Below are positions 31,019 through 41,755 of a DNA stretch of 64,000 nucleotides, one piece after another (the stretch's first letter is position 1; each line of letters opens with the position of its first letter). The notes beneath the pieces are model-generated. The model was given only the letters and a program-made list of their open reading frames with translations. It was not told the origin of the DNA and ran no database searches. Origin of the DNA: Bimastos eiseni (Eukaryota > Annelida > Clitellata > Crassiclitellata > Lumbricidae); assembly GCA_959347315.1 (NCBI GenBank), contig OY365817.1, forward strand, positions 6,569,731-6,633,730, in the 5' to 3' direction. Position numbers and translations under genes: made by a program.

Positions 31019-31745
31019 CTGTCAGGGTCTTCCAAGCGTTGAGTGCTGAACTCGCAAGTTCATATGGTTCCTCAGCAGACTCTGTTGGTAGGATGCATGC
31101 CTGGAGTTCGCTTGTACTAGCAGCAGAAGCCAGAAAGGCAGAAAGTGCCAGCGTAGATGCACAACGAACTCCCAGACCACCATCTCTCACCGGCAAAGAA
31201 GCCTGGAGCCAGCGGTCATTGTCAAGGTCCACATTTAAAATGGTTGACAGTCCTTCTCTCATCAGTTGATCAAACCGAGCCAAGCCCGGGCAATCAGCGC
31301 AGACGGCTGTGCGCAGACTGTACAAGAGCTTCGGTACACTTAGACTGTTTCTCAGCACAACCAGGGCGTCATGTGTATAAAGCAAGGACAATCTTCCGAT
31401 TGCCCTCTCGAGGTCATTGGCCTTTGAATTAACGACCATGTTCACAGCTGGACCTGAAATTAGAGGTGCACCCAACAAGGTCATGTCCTTGAGGGCTATG
31501 CTCGTGAACTCTTGGAACGCAGGGCCATTGTTCGGCATCTGGGTGTTGTGACACGCGATTTCGCATTTGCTGCGGTTCAATAGCAATCCCAGATTATTTG
31601 ATTCCTGCTCGATTAATTGAACGTCGTCGGCCACTGTTTCCTTGTTACCTCCGAATGTCAGGTCATCCAGATATCCGATACGCAGATCCGAACGAAGCTT
31701 TATCAGAATCGGTTGCAGCACACTACAGAATTCCAGAGGTCCCAA
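30702..31745 (-). pseudogene. RT palm C-terminal half and thumb of copy A3
   Basis: A 347-codon open frame starting inside motif B (GPLEFCSVLQPILIKLRSDL), with motif C IGYLDDLTFGG, motif D LGLLLNRSKCEIA and a motif E-like LLGAPLISG. The family-specific post-RT region follows: LPVRDGGLGVRCASTLALSA, then FLASAASTSELQACILP. The frame is lost at the CDRGSPAG joint because of one extra base; the same extra base is present in copy A4 (58,993). Confidence 0.7.
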
Positions 31746-32852
31746 AGGATCGCCTTGCTGCGTTCCTTCTTCGGATCGAATTGTGCTTGAACCATAGCGA
31801 GCTTCACTAGGACGCTGTCCTCAGGCATTGTGGAAATCCAACGACGTGTCGCATGGACAGCTGCCTCAGCGCCTCTTGGAATGTCTACCCCAAGCTGAGA
31901 TGGCCTTGCTGCTTTTGGGATACCGCATGCGAATTAGCGCACTTTGCCGCAAGACGACGCCATGTGTAGCCCACGGCGATCGGTCTTATGCCTCCGTCCT
32001 TCTTGCTCAGGGCTAAAAGGTTTGCCCCATAGATGACCTCATTCACCTCTTCGGATAGACCTCTCTTTAGGAGCAGATTGACAAGGTCAGATAGACGTTG
32101 CCCAATGTTGTCATCTACTCCATAGGCCATCAGATTCTTTAAGTGTTGTGGAGTTATGCCATCTGGACCACCAGCCGAACCCGCAGGGAAAGAGGAGAAT
32201 GCCCTAGCGACATCTTCTTTAGAAACTTGAAGCGCGATGAAGCGATCCGAACTGTCTGGATCACACGGTGTTCTCCTGTCCACTGGCGCAGGCGGGTGCT
32301 TTTTCTTAAGCGCGGCCAGAGTTTCCGGTGTGTCCAGCGCCGGCTTATCCTCGCTGCAGATGAGACGGATGGCTGCTTTGAAATTGCCTTCCTCCAGATT
32401 GCTTGCAACTGTTGAGGCTAAATACCTGGCGTGGTCGCATTTAGCGGACTTGAGCTTACGACTTGACGTCAATGACAATTCATCGTTAGTCGACTGGTCT
32501 GGCCTCTGCAGTCCCCATTCAGTAATGCGGGACAAATTCATTTCGGTCATGTTGTGTTTTCGTCCACCTCTTCTTGGCTTCACTAGTACAGTTCCACCGA
32601 AGGCCAGCAAATCGAACCATTTTGAAACGCAATTTGGTTCTCTTACAATTGCTTGGATTATATCGGCCAGGAGAGCAGCACAAGATGGCCTTGCTGCTTT
32701 TGGGATTCTCTTAATCAGAAGACCGGGTGAAGCAGGATGTGAGAGCTGAGAAGCGATCGGCCCAACGTCCGTCGACAGCTCCCGTGAGTAAGAGATCTGC
32801 ACGCTAGTGGTGGAAGACGACTGTCTTGTGGTATTATGCTTTAAAGGGCCGT

Positions 32853-32890
32853 AATTATTATTATTATTATTATTATTATAAAAATAATAA
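32853..32890 (+). repeat. (ATT)n microsatellite between A3 and C1
   Basis: About nine att units then ataaaaataataacg. It separates the truncated 5' end of A3 (minus) from the 5' leader of C1 (plus), so the two elements are head to head. Confidence 0.9.
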
Positions 32891-35800
32891 CGCTGTTGAC
32901 GTTGATGGTCGATTGTTTAACGTCTGGCCCAATTTGTTTGAATTCTCCGGCATACGCCGTCGTTACAAATTGATTTATGAATTATTAGACCAATCAACAT
33001 CTTGTCACACCGAAGAGTTCATCATTCAGAACCGAATCATCCAGGATCAAAGTCAGTTTGGTTTTTAAATTCTGTCGTTTTATCAGCGTTCATCGCTTCC
33101 ATTTAAACTGCACCATTTTGCATTTAAATGGCTAACGTCGTCGTCATTGCATGGCAACGATCTGTCTTTTGAGATTTGAAATGCAATATTTAACATTTAT
33201 CTCAGCCTACCGTTTATTTTCAAACATTTATTTCTGGATGAATATCAAAACTGAATGATTCTGTTCCCGAATGGATACCACAATATCACTACGACCCTCA
33301 CAAAAGGCAAAAGGTGTCTGCAGTGTGAGTAGGGTTGAGAGACAGTTACATAACAGAGATGGAAAGGTCCATCTACACGGCCCTCGAAAACAACCATGTC
33401 CGGGTTCACATAAGCCCCCTCTAACGACAAACTGCGGTCACACTGACAACCAAGGCGTGGACTACAGTAACTTCTGTACGCCGGACACTGACCAACCGAT
33501 CACATCAGACACTCGGACGGACGGTCTAATGGAGAACATCATCGCTCCTCAAGTCTGCAGAATTTCCCACCCATCCCTACCAAACAGTTTGTTGAAACGC
33601 ATTCCCAAGCCGCCAGACCACAAACCGGAAGACTTCTCACTACCATCATCAACAAAATACTGAACGACATCGGAAATCCGACCACATGGCAGATGCTTTT
33701 GACTTTTGGCTCGACAATTTTAGAACAACCAAGAAGAGGAGGTAAACGCCACAATCTATCAACAACGATCAAGAAACGGGTGGAAGACTTTCACACGTCT
33801 TGGTAGCTTAAGAGGGACGAAATCTTCTCCGATATCGCAAAAACCAACAACCACAGTGTAAGATCTAGAGCAGGCGAAGTCCATGAGTTGGCCGCAGCAG
33901 TTGCTTCCATATTACAGGATGGCAATATCAGAGCCGCCGTCAGAATCCTAACCTCGACCGACAGGCCTGCCAATGCAGACTCTGTAACCTTGGAGGAACT
34001 ACGCTCAAAACATCCTCAGAATCCGCTCGACCGCCCAATTAGTACGGAAAAAATTAAAGTGACACCCTACCAAGCCACAGAAAGGCAGGTCCTCGCACGA
34101 ATCCGCTCATTCCCGTTAGGTTCTTCAGGGGGACCAGATGGTCTTCGACCACAGCATCTGGTGGACCTGGTGAATTGCGCAGAAATTTTATCGGAACTGC
34201 AACCTCCTTCGGACAGGCGAATGCCCTGAACAGATTAGACTGATACTCTTTGGAGGCACTCTAATGGCACTTCGCAAGGATTCCGGAGGCCTACGCTCGA
34301 TTGTAATCGGTTATTACTGGCGCGGCTCGCATCCAAATGTGCGTGCACCTTCGCGGTTCCAAAGGCAACGGCATACCTCGCGCCGAGACAGGTTGGGTTG
34401 GCATTCCGGGGGGAGGAGAGGCAGCGGTCCATGCGGCAAGGTACTTCCTGGAAGCAATGCCGACAGGGTCAGTCCCTGTGAAGCTAGACTTCAAGAATGA
34501 CTTCAACAGTCACTACATAGACAGAATGCTGTCTTCGATAGACGAAGTCCTGCCGGAACTTTCTCCATTCTGTCACCTAGTATACGCGGAACCCTCAGAG
34601 CTTCGGTTTGGACAGTATACCATTTCGTCACAGATTGGACCTCAACAGGGAGACCTGCTTGGCCCTTTGCTCTTTTGCCTTCCATTGCAGCCAATCTTAC
34701 AGGAGATGTCGTCACCATTGGTACTGGGCTACATGGATGATCTAACCCTAGGAGGAGAGGAAGCGACGGTGGCGGAAGATGTGAGAATACTGGAGCTGCG
34801 AGGAGAGGAACTAGGGCTTCGACTCAACCAAGACAAATGCGAGATCGTCCATCGCCAAGACAGACTAGTGTCCGACGATGTCTTCAAGCACTATATGTCA
34901 ATTTCTCCGGAAAGAGCCTGTTTGCTGGGCGGGCCATTGTCCACCAGCGAGGCCTTGACAACATGTCTGGAGGGCAGATGCAAGGAACTGGTCTTAGCAG
35001 TTACCAGACTAGAGTCTGTAGCCAAACACGACGCTCTGGTGCTCCTCAGATATTCGCTCAGTTCCCAGAAACTGATATCTACATTAAGATGCAGCTCATG
35101 CACGGGTCACTCTTTGCTACACAAATTCGACGACCTTCTTCGAAGCGGTTTAGAGGCAGTTCTCAACATCACCATATCGAACGCCCAATGGCTTCAGGCA
35201 TCATTACCAGTAAAGATGGGAGGATTAGGAATTCGTCAAGTCACCTCGCGGGCGCTTCCCGCCTTTCTGGCTTCTACTGCGAGCACCCGACCACTCCAGT
35301 CCTCCATGTTAGGCAGCACCTGGTCCGACGTCGACGGACTGCTTGAGAAGATGGAACATCTGTGGGGCACCGAGAGGCAAATGATGCGTCCGGACAATGA
35401 TGCAGCACACAAGCAATCAAACTGGGACAAGCCGCTACTGCAGAAGGCAGCTGCCGAGCTCAGCATTGCCAAAACCGACCCATACCATCAGGCGCGATTC
35501 AAGGCAGCCGCAGCACCGCATGCCGGAGACTGGCTCTTTACCCTACCAATCACTTCATGTGGACTTCGGCTAGACGACGAAGCTGTCAGAATTGCGGTGG
35601 GTCTCCGTCTGGGGACACACGCATTTGTGAGCCACATGTATGCCCATGCGGGTCACGAGTTAATGCGGAAGGAGCACACGGGCTTTCTTGTGGTCTTGGA
35701 CCAGGGCGAACCGCCAGGCACGCAGCATTAAACGACATAATCAGCCGTAGCCTCACACGCGCTGGTTTCGCAAATATTAAGGAACCCCCGGGACTCTCCA

Positions 35801-36157
35801 GAAGGGACGGAAAACGCCCTGATGGTCTGACGCTGATCCCTTGGCGAAGAGGACGGAACCTAATATGGGATGCGACAGTGATTGACACCGTGGCTCCATC
35901 ATATCTCCAAGCGACGTCATCTTCGGTGGGGCTGCAACGGAGGTGGCTGCCACCAGGAAGACCATCAAGTACAGCCAGCTTGCTGTCAGCTATCTGTTCA
36001 TTCCATTGGCCTTTGAGACCATGGGCCCAGTCAACAACGAAGGAAAAGACATCATCAAAGACTTGGGTCACCTTCTGACACATGTCACCAGAGACCCTAG
36101 AGAGACAAGCTACTTGTTCCAACGATTGTCAGTGTGCATCCAGCGCTTCAACGCCGG
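32891..36157 (+). mobile_element. RLE non-LTR retrotransposon, family C, near-complete copy
   Basis: The most complete element of the window: ~380-bp 5' leader, then coding blocks in several frames. The finger region, with its second Cys as Ser (CSVSRVERQLHNRDGKVHLH, then GPRKQPCPGS), is at 33,271-33,663. The N-terminal domain and RT motif 1 (SFPLGSSGGPDGLRPQHL) are at 33,888-34,229, RT to thumb at 34,337-35,731, and the knuckle plus endonuclease at 35,557-36,167. Total length about 3.3 kb with one ancestral ORF of roughly 960 residues. At least five frameshifts. The 3' end is cut at CIQRFNA and joined to an inverted piece of a related copy. Confidence 0.88.
34337..35731 (+). pseudogene. Reverse transcriptase ORF of element C1
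   Basis: 464 open codons. After an out-of-frame start, VGIPGGGEAAVHAARYFLEA leads into motif A KLDFKNDFNSHY (family A has DFANAFN), motif B QIGPQQGDLLGPLLFCLPLQ, motif C YMDDLTLGG (YMDD at 34,730-34,741) and motif D LRLNQDKCEIV. Then come motif E-like LLGGPLS, the conserved post-RT box LPVKMGGLGIRQVTSRALPA, and PHAGDWLFTLPITSCGLRLD. The frame leaves the gene at LRLGTHAF because of a one-base change just before the CCHC knuckle; the proper frame continues at 35,557. Template-primed reverse transcription is the family's known activity. Confidence 0.75.
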
Positions 36158-36167
36158 GGTTCCTTAA
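35557..36167 (+). pseudogene. CCHC knuckle and RLE endonuclease of element C1
   Basis: Frame one (35,557-36,078) reads CEPHVCPCGSRVNAEGAHGL then SCGLGPGRTARHAALNDIIS, a CXCX9HX3C knuckle followed by the RH..ND.I..SL box, then KEPPGLSRRDGKRPDGLTLI and NLIWDATVIDTVAPSY (the catalytic PD...D). A frameshift near 35,930 moves to frame two (35,943-36,167) with RKTIKYSQLAVSYLFIPLAF and RETSYLFQRLSVCIQRFNA. The order and spacing match R2-type C-terminal endonucleases that nick the target site. Confidence 0.78.
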
Positions 36168-36450
36168 TGTTTGGGAAACCAGCGCGTGTGAGGCTACGGC
36201 TGATTATGTCGTTTAATGCTGCGTGCCTGGCGAACCGCCCCGGCCCAAGACCACGAGAAAGCCCTTGTGCTCCTTTCGCATTGACTCGTGACCCGCATGA
36301 GCATACATGTGGCTCACAAATGCGTGTCCCCAGACGGAGACCCACCGCAATTCTGACAGCTTCGTTGTCTAGCCGAAGTCCACATGAAGTGATTGGTAGG
36401 GCAAAGAGCCAGTCTCCGGCATGCGGTGCGACCACTATCATAGTTATCAT
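36158..36450 (-). mobile_element. Inverted fragment of an RLE family C copy
   Basis: Minus strand: APHAGDWLFALPITSCGLRL, CEPHVCSCGSRVNAKGAQGL, GRFARHAALNDIISRSLTRA then FPNIKEP. It is the same region as 35,520-35,790 on the plus strand but from a different copy (C-S-C knuckle; His of CCHC changed to Gln; last Cys to Arg). It is joined head-on to C1 at 36,157 with no microsatellite between. Confidence 0.8.
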
Positions 36451-38570
36451 ACACCGTTATATAGCTTCTGGCCAGGTTTAATATCGAACTCCTAAGTCAT
36501 TTTGCACATGTAACTTCTTATCTCTGTTCAGTCGTTCAGGGTCCTTCTTGGCCATGTGAGTTTCTACGCTGCAGGGCGTATTTATTATGTAATTATGCTC
36601 ACAGGCATGGTACATTACTTCTCCTTCAGTTTCCGATTCAGTCTGTGCATGGTTTTGCTAGTAGATAGAAACGACGGTGACTGTAATGAATTACGCAAAC
36701 CCTATGTTCGGGTTTCAATGTAATGTTTTACTTGTTACATGTTGCGATTATTTTAAGTTATGATTTCATACAATTATTTAAATTGCTCCGCATCTCATAT
36801 CCAACTGTTTTCGTTCTCAAAGTTCGTAGGACCTATTTCTCCACTCCTTTTTCATGCAAGCACGTTTAGTAAGCGCCAGTTACATACAAAGCTTTACACA
36901 AAAAGCGATACACTTTCCGCGCTCCCATCAAGTATATTGCTTTGTAGATAACGTATAACATAGATAATGTTTTGGGACTAGTAATTCATACCGTCCTATG
37001 GAGTAAGTGCAACCCTAAAGTAAAGAAATCAGCCACCAGATCATAAATAAACAGTAGCCAAGGAAGCTCATAGCGGTTTCTTGCATTTTTTGGTAACAGG
37101 ACAACTACCCCGGACAATTACCCCCGGTAAATAACCCCCGAATAGTATACATGTAAGGGTAACACGACATACATACATGCATGCACACATGCGTACGTAC
37201 ATACATGTAGTACATACACACATACATAAATACAAACATACATACATACATGCATGCATGCATACATACATATATACATACATACATACATTAACTTGAT
37301 GCATTAATTATAAATAACTTCCAAATATTGGAGGAGTTATTTGCCTGCTGGCCCACCCTGTCTCTGTGCAGAATTTCATGCTTGTATAAAAAATGCACAA
37401 TTATTTTGCTATGCCGCTCTATTAATGCAAGTTCCTGCTTTTGAATGTTGCTATCTGATGAGTTGCAAGGGAAGCACAACATGCTTGAAGACAGCAACAT
37501 TGGTAGACCGCAGCGGCGAGAGCTGCGCCCTCCCTCTCTTTGCAAATGAACAACGACCACAGTAGGAACTTACAATAACAACGCAGTCAAAGGATGACAC
37601 GGAAGTCTGTGATAAAACGTTCGTTGTAATCATTACAATTTTTTGAGTTTCCTCGACTGCATCAAACGTGAACAAGCATTGCAGCACGTTCACTTCCCAT
37701 AAGCCTGGTTGGCCACGCCATTCAAACCCGGAGGAAAAACTTTTCCAGATCTCAAGACTGAAGTTATTTATGTTGCATTGGTTTTAGGTTTATCCGGTAA
37801 TATTATTGACGTAACGCTTGCCATATTGAAATCCAGACACCACTATTACTGTTTTGACATTTCTGATTACTGCAACTCAGTTCTAAAGCAGCAAAGCATA
37901 ATAAGGAAGGAAAGAAGTCAGTTCACTAATTGCTAAGTTTGCTTGCATGTGTATATAGGTCAGCTCTCTGCACTTTTGTGTGTGACCTCCTTCAATATTT
38001 GATACTGTTATGATTGAAGGCATCAACTGAAACAAAATCAAACATTGAACTTTGTGATCCTGTTCCAGAAGAATGTACTAGTACATTTGCCTCAAGTTTG
38101 TTCTGGCATAAGTAAATTTTGACTAAAAAAAATTTCTTAGTAGATGTGATTGTTAACTTTGGTTGTGGCATATACTGTGGTGTACTAAATCATATTCTTC
38201 TTTTCTAGCATGATAGCTTGCAAATGCAAATGCATCTATGTCTGTTCGTCTGTCTCATTCGGTGCACCTGCCGAAAACATTGTGTATATATATAATTTAT
38301 ATATTTTTTGTTCCAGCCTTTTTCTTGTTATTTCTTTATTGCTCCTAACTCAAATACATATTAAACGACCAATTATTCCCCTAAAACTTCCAAAGGCATT
38401 CAATGCTGAGTAAACGTGAAGTAACTTTCTAGAACTTTATAGAATATTCTAAAATGTTCGCGAAGTTTCCAACATGTAACTAGCAATGTGCCTTAATAGC
38501 TAATGTTAATCTTTGTTAATTAACAAGTTATTCTTTAGTCTAGCTCTCCAAGTGGATATAGCCTACATAT
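36451..38570. other. Intergenic with one ACAT microsatellite; no gene recognised
   Basis: AT-rich. Open frames such as 37,709-37,936 (MATPFKPGGKTFPDLKTEVI...) show no family I recognise. Apart from the microsatellite described separately I see no supported feature. Confidence 0.4.
37145..37295 (+). repeat. Imperfect (ACAT)n microsatellite
   Basis: Repeated acat/acatgc units with interruptions. The Met-Tyr-Val-Cys open frames on the minus strand are artefacts. Confidence 0.95.
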
Positions 38571-38574
38571 ATGA

Positions 38575-38920
38575 TACTGCAGAGTATCCAGCAGACGCGT
38601 TTTGTCATATATGTGGCCAATTTAATAAGACAAGAGCAAAAACAGTACTTCGTGGACGCATCTGTTAAGTTCATCTATGAGTTCATCTTACTCGGTGCAC
38701 CTCATGATGTGCCTGTACCTCTAATAACGACAGCGTCAAAACCTTGCTGAACGCCTTGAAATTTCATGAGCAGGCTGGAATCTCAGCTGGAGACTTCAAT
38801 GGTAACATTCCTGATGGGTCTCCGATCAGGTTGGACTAAGTTTCCCTGCTATCGTTGCATTTGCAAGAGCACGGACAACAAGGCGCACTACCACGCCCGG
38901 GACCAGGCCCCTCGCTATTA
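38575..38920 (+). pseudogene. Fragment of a second uncharacterised multicopy gene family
   Basis: Reading: EYPADAFCHICGQFNKTRAK (C-x2-C zinc-ribbon start), then, after a large internal loss, TLLNALKFHEQ, GDFNGN and, in another frame, MGLRSGWTKFPCYRCICKST, then NKAHYHARD, a C-x2-C...H-x-H cluster. The boxes match a repeated uncharacterised protein family of invertebrates that I know only by pattern. Frames change twice and the middle several hundred codons are missing. A weak continuation may reach ~39,180. Function unknown. Confidence 0.5.
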
Positions 38921-39239
38921 GTCTCTTGAAAGGAGACTCTTATAGGAGCGTCTCGTGTAGTCGTGTAGAATAGATCGGATAAATATGCGAAATGGTCGAT
39001 ATAGAAGAATATCACAAAATTGTGTTCCGTTTGGATGCAGTAAAAGTGATTCAAGAATGGAAGGAATAACTTTCCATACATGAGTTTTCATTGTATAGGC
39101 TAGGTTCCCTGATGTAAATCGTAAATAGGCCAAAACATCAATTCCCGTGTTAACGCTGCTATTCCATCCATTCGAGGACAAAAGCCTAGCCCCCGGACAA
39201 AAAAAAGCAGACAAAAGTCCCCCTTACAAAACTACCCCG

Positions 39240-40157
39240 TACAAGACCACCACAATTTCAGGTAGGACAAACCCTTCCCCTTTTTGAGGATTTGGTAAGT
39301 CCAATAAAATACCGGACACTGTGTAGCATGTGTACACGTCATATCCTGTCACATCGTCATCGTCGCTTCGCGACGGTTGTCTACAGGAATGGGAAAGTGA
39401 TGTCCAATGAATGTCGGTGGTCACCATTGCTGTCCCTGTCTCGTACGATGTTCATTAAGCTTGTGCCTTTTAAACCAGTCCATGCCATGACATTGTCAAA
39501 CCAGCAGATTCTGGGTCTTCCACGACTTCGGCTTCCTTCCACAATACCCAACATCACACTGTTCTCAATACTGTCTTCAGGTTGTCTCACGGTGTGCCTG
39601 AAGTACCTCAGTTTTCTGGATTTGATGTGGCCCAACAGTTTGCTGTCAACTTTCGCCACTTGATACACTTGTTCGGTGGTCACCATTGCTGTCCATGGAA
39701 TTCTGAACAGTTTCCTCATGCACTTGTTCTCAAGTGCTTGTAAGTGTTTCTCTTCTTCTTTCTTTATTGTCCACGCCTCACAACGTATGGTTATACGTTG
39801 CTACTGGCCAAGCCAAGGTCTTCATGAGTCGCAGGTTGGTTTTAGTACTGACTGATATATTCGTCAAGAGGGATACCAACTTAAACATGACCGACATAGC
39901 TAATCTTGATTTTACCTCGCTCGCGCAGTCACCGTCCTTCGTTACTCTGTTCCACAAGTATGTAAATGAGTCCACTTGTTCCAGTTTGTATTCATGCACC
40001 TTGATCAAAAGTGCATCATTGTTATTTGTCATTACTTTTGTCTTTGTTACGTGATTCAGCATACCGTATTCTTTTGCTGGTATCTCAACACGTTGCACCA
40101 ACTCCTATGAATGCTCTTTTGAAGTGGCCAGTAGCACGATGTCATCAGCATATCTAA
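39240..40157 (-). mobile_element. LINE (APE-type non-LTR retrotransposon) 3' part
   Basis: The minus strand starts at the RT motif C LRYADDIVLLATSKEHS (YADD at 40,141-40,152) and continues in ORFs 39,778-40,101 (KTKVMTNNNDALLIKVHEYK, then LEQVDSFTYLWNRVTKDGDC) and 39,381-39,719. The latter ends with IKSRKLRYFRHTVRQPEDSI and EGSRSRGRPRICWFDNV, the typical post-RT tail of this LINE type. Its 5' side is interrupted by RLE fragment B5, exactly two codons before YADD. Confidence 0.85.
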
Positions 40158-40640
40158 GGGGATATAAGAAGCGGCCACTGTGTCCACCACCGTCGCGCAC
40201 AAAGTAAGGCCCGCCCCCGACTCACGGTATCAGGGTCTACCCGTCCGGTCTCTTTCCATCTAATCTGGAAATCCTCCAGTCTGAGATCGCGAGAAACGAG
40301 CGGGAGAGCGTATAGCCAGTCCGAGGCGTGCGGTGACTGCAAGGCCCTTAGTCTCGCCTGGTCGCAGGGATCCTGTAGCTTTACTTCTAGTGCAGACAGA
40401 ACCGCGTTTAACAGCGGTCTGTCAAAGTGGGCTTGTTTATTGTCTGGCGTCGTCGGGGCAGAGGCTTCGGTAAGTTGAAGCCAGGTTGACATCGCCGAGT
40501 CGCATGCCGAGTTCGATTTCAACGCTACTCATTCTAAGATGAGGGACTGGATCTGGAGAGTGCTCGCGGCTGAAGCCAAAAAGGCGGGAAGTGCCAGCGA
40601 GGACGCCCTCCTTATTCCCAGTCTTCCCATCCTGATCGGG
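40158..40640 (-). mobile_element. RLE retrotransposon family B, internally deleted fragment (B5)
   Basis: The minus strand (40,154-40,522) encodes SACDSAMSTWLQLTEASAP and LQSPHASDWLYALPLVSRDL, then jumps from RDLRLED to [15 protein letters not shown]. This removes the CCHC knuckle and the front of the endonuclease (about 240 bp relative to B1). It ends at [11 protein letters not shown] on the 3' side. Upstream, LSSLRMSSVEI... is the post-RT box. No microsatellite borders remain; it sits inside a LINE. Confidence 0.75.
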
Positions 40641-41113
40641 ATAAAAATAAATATTTTGCAGACACTTTAGTAACACGTAGCCGACATGGACACATCCATG
40701 CACACAATACATCATATATACGCACATGCAATCATGCATATATAATTTGGGCTCCACGGTCACCAATTCAATCAATCGATATATTAAACTTAGTATAGCG
40801 CCTCTTCAAAAAATCTACTAAAATCTGCTCCCTGTCCAACCTCGGTCACATAAGACAGTTTTCGGAGTGGATTAAAATTAGGGTAGAGAGTTCTTAGGTG
40901 GAGTTCTTAAGTAGAGAGGGAACGGGAGACAACTCGAAGTTGACGAAACAGGTAAAAACCGCTACGAGTTAATGAGTTAACGTGCCCCGTTACGCTAACT
41001 CAGGAATTCAGCAGAGAGTGAACCTAATTAGAGAGTTCTTAGATAAGAGTCGACGATCAAATGGGAGGCTATTCCATGCGGATGGGCACACAACCGAAAA
41101 GGCACGACCTTAG
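40641..41113. other. Intergenic, nothing recognised
   Basis: Repeated agagagttcttag(g/a) motifs at ~40,885 and ~41,030; otherwise no feature recognised. Confidence 0.4.
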
Positions 41114-41212
41114 ATTGGCTTATTCATTCGTCAAAAATTAATATTTTAAATTAATATATGATATTAATATATTAATATATTTTTTAATTAATATTTGAAT
41201 GAATAAGCCAAT
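41114..41212. repeat. Foldback, 16-bp perfect arms around an AT-rich core
   Basis: The arm attggcttattcattc (41,114-41,129) is matched by its inverse at 41,197-41,212, with an AT-only core that also pairs partly. Its right arm overlaps the 3' end of the LINE RT remnant. MITE-like or secondary palindrome; no target duplication identified. Confidence 0.7.
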
Positions 41213-41755
41213 TTGCCAAGCCAGATACATTCGGATTTAGCCCATCGTTCGAAATCCAGGCCCGTAATGAACAAAGCCAATTGCATACCTTGAACAAGAG
41301 CGGTTGCTTGAGAGGCAGAACCATGTGTCTGTGCGTCATCAGCATAAAGCTGATTTAGGACCCCGCAAGAAGAAAAAAGCACTCCAATTTAAGATGTGTA
41401 TAAAAGATCGAGGGCCCAAAACAGATCCCGGGGGCAAACAAAAATGACAGAAGCCCATTTGGACCTGGATGATCAAAAGATGACGCAAGAAGTTCGTTCA
41501 CCTAGGAACGAACGGAGCGTTCCTAGGTGAACGAACTTCTTGCTCGAGTTGTTGGCCAGTAAGGCCGAAAGAAACTAATAAACGGAACAGGAAAATGTCA
41601 TGGTCAACAGCGTCAAAAGCAGAACAACCTCAAGCAACGCGAATAGTGTAACTTGAGAATGGTCACTGTAGAGATTCGACATTTGGCGGACCAATAAATC
41701 ATTCGACTGAGAAGTCGATAGTGGTGTCAACTCGCTTTCTTCTCTTCCAGCAAAC
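41188..41755 (-). mobile_element. CR1/L2-like LINE, RT segment (3' piece)
   Basis: Minus strand: NDLLVRQMSNLYSDHSQVTL (start, ~41,690), then SAFDAVDHDIFLFRLLVSFG and LTGQQLEQEVRS (motif A, ~41,560-41,650, shifted frame). Next come GSVLGPRSFIHIL (motif B, ~41,420) and NQLYADDAQTHGSASQATAL (motif C YADD) to SECIWLG (41,188-41,382). A perfect 26-bp-arm hairpin (41,485-41,543) sits between motifs A and B. This is the continuation of the LINE pieces at 43.59-44.39 and 49.22-49.69 kb. Confidence 0.82.
41485..41543. repeat. Perfect hairpin, 26-bp arms, 7-nt loop
   Basis: Arm 41,485-41,510 (gcaagaagttcgttcaccta...) and arm 41,518-41,543 are exact reverse complements; the loop is aacggag. It lies within the LINE RT sequence, replacing part of it. 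Confidence 0.97.

Larger units (their letters stand above)
30172..32852 (-). mobile_element. RLE non-LTR retrotransposon, family A, copy 3
   Basis: This copy keeps more of the RT than A1/A2. Minus strand: N-terminal region (31,885-32,802) through SSFPAGSAGGPDGITPQHLK and KKDGGIRPIAVGYTWRRL; the same mosaic QKQQGHLSLG joint as A1; MPEDSVLVKL, then a ~130-bp deletion that removes motif A (DFANAF...); motif B GTQQGDPLGPLEF and motif C GYLDDLTFGG (30,702-31,745). After a one-base frameshift come the CCHC knuckle CHQCQESVDAKGLHGLI and the endonuclease (30,203-31,018). The 5' end is truncated at aaagggccgt, next to (ATT)n. Confidence 0.88.

Noticed and set aside
37068..37304. Met-Tyr-Val-Cys repeat frames
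   Set aside because: Artefact of the (ACAT)n microsatellite.
37709..37936. 75-codon frame MATPFKPGGKTFPDLKTEVI...
   Set aside because: Reasonably balanced composition but no recognisable family, no flanking exon and no conservation evidence; left as intergenic.
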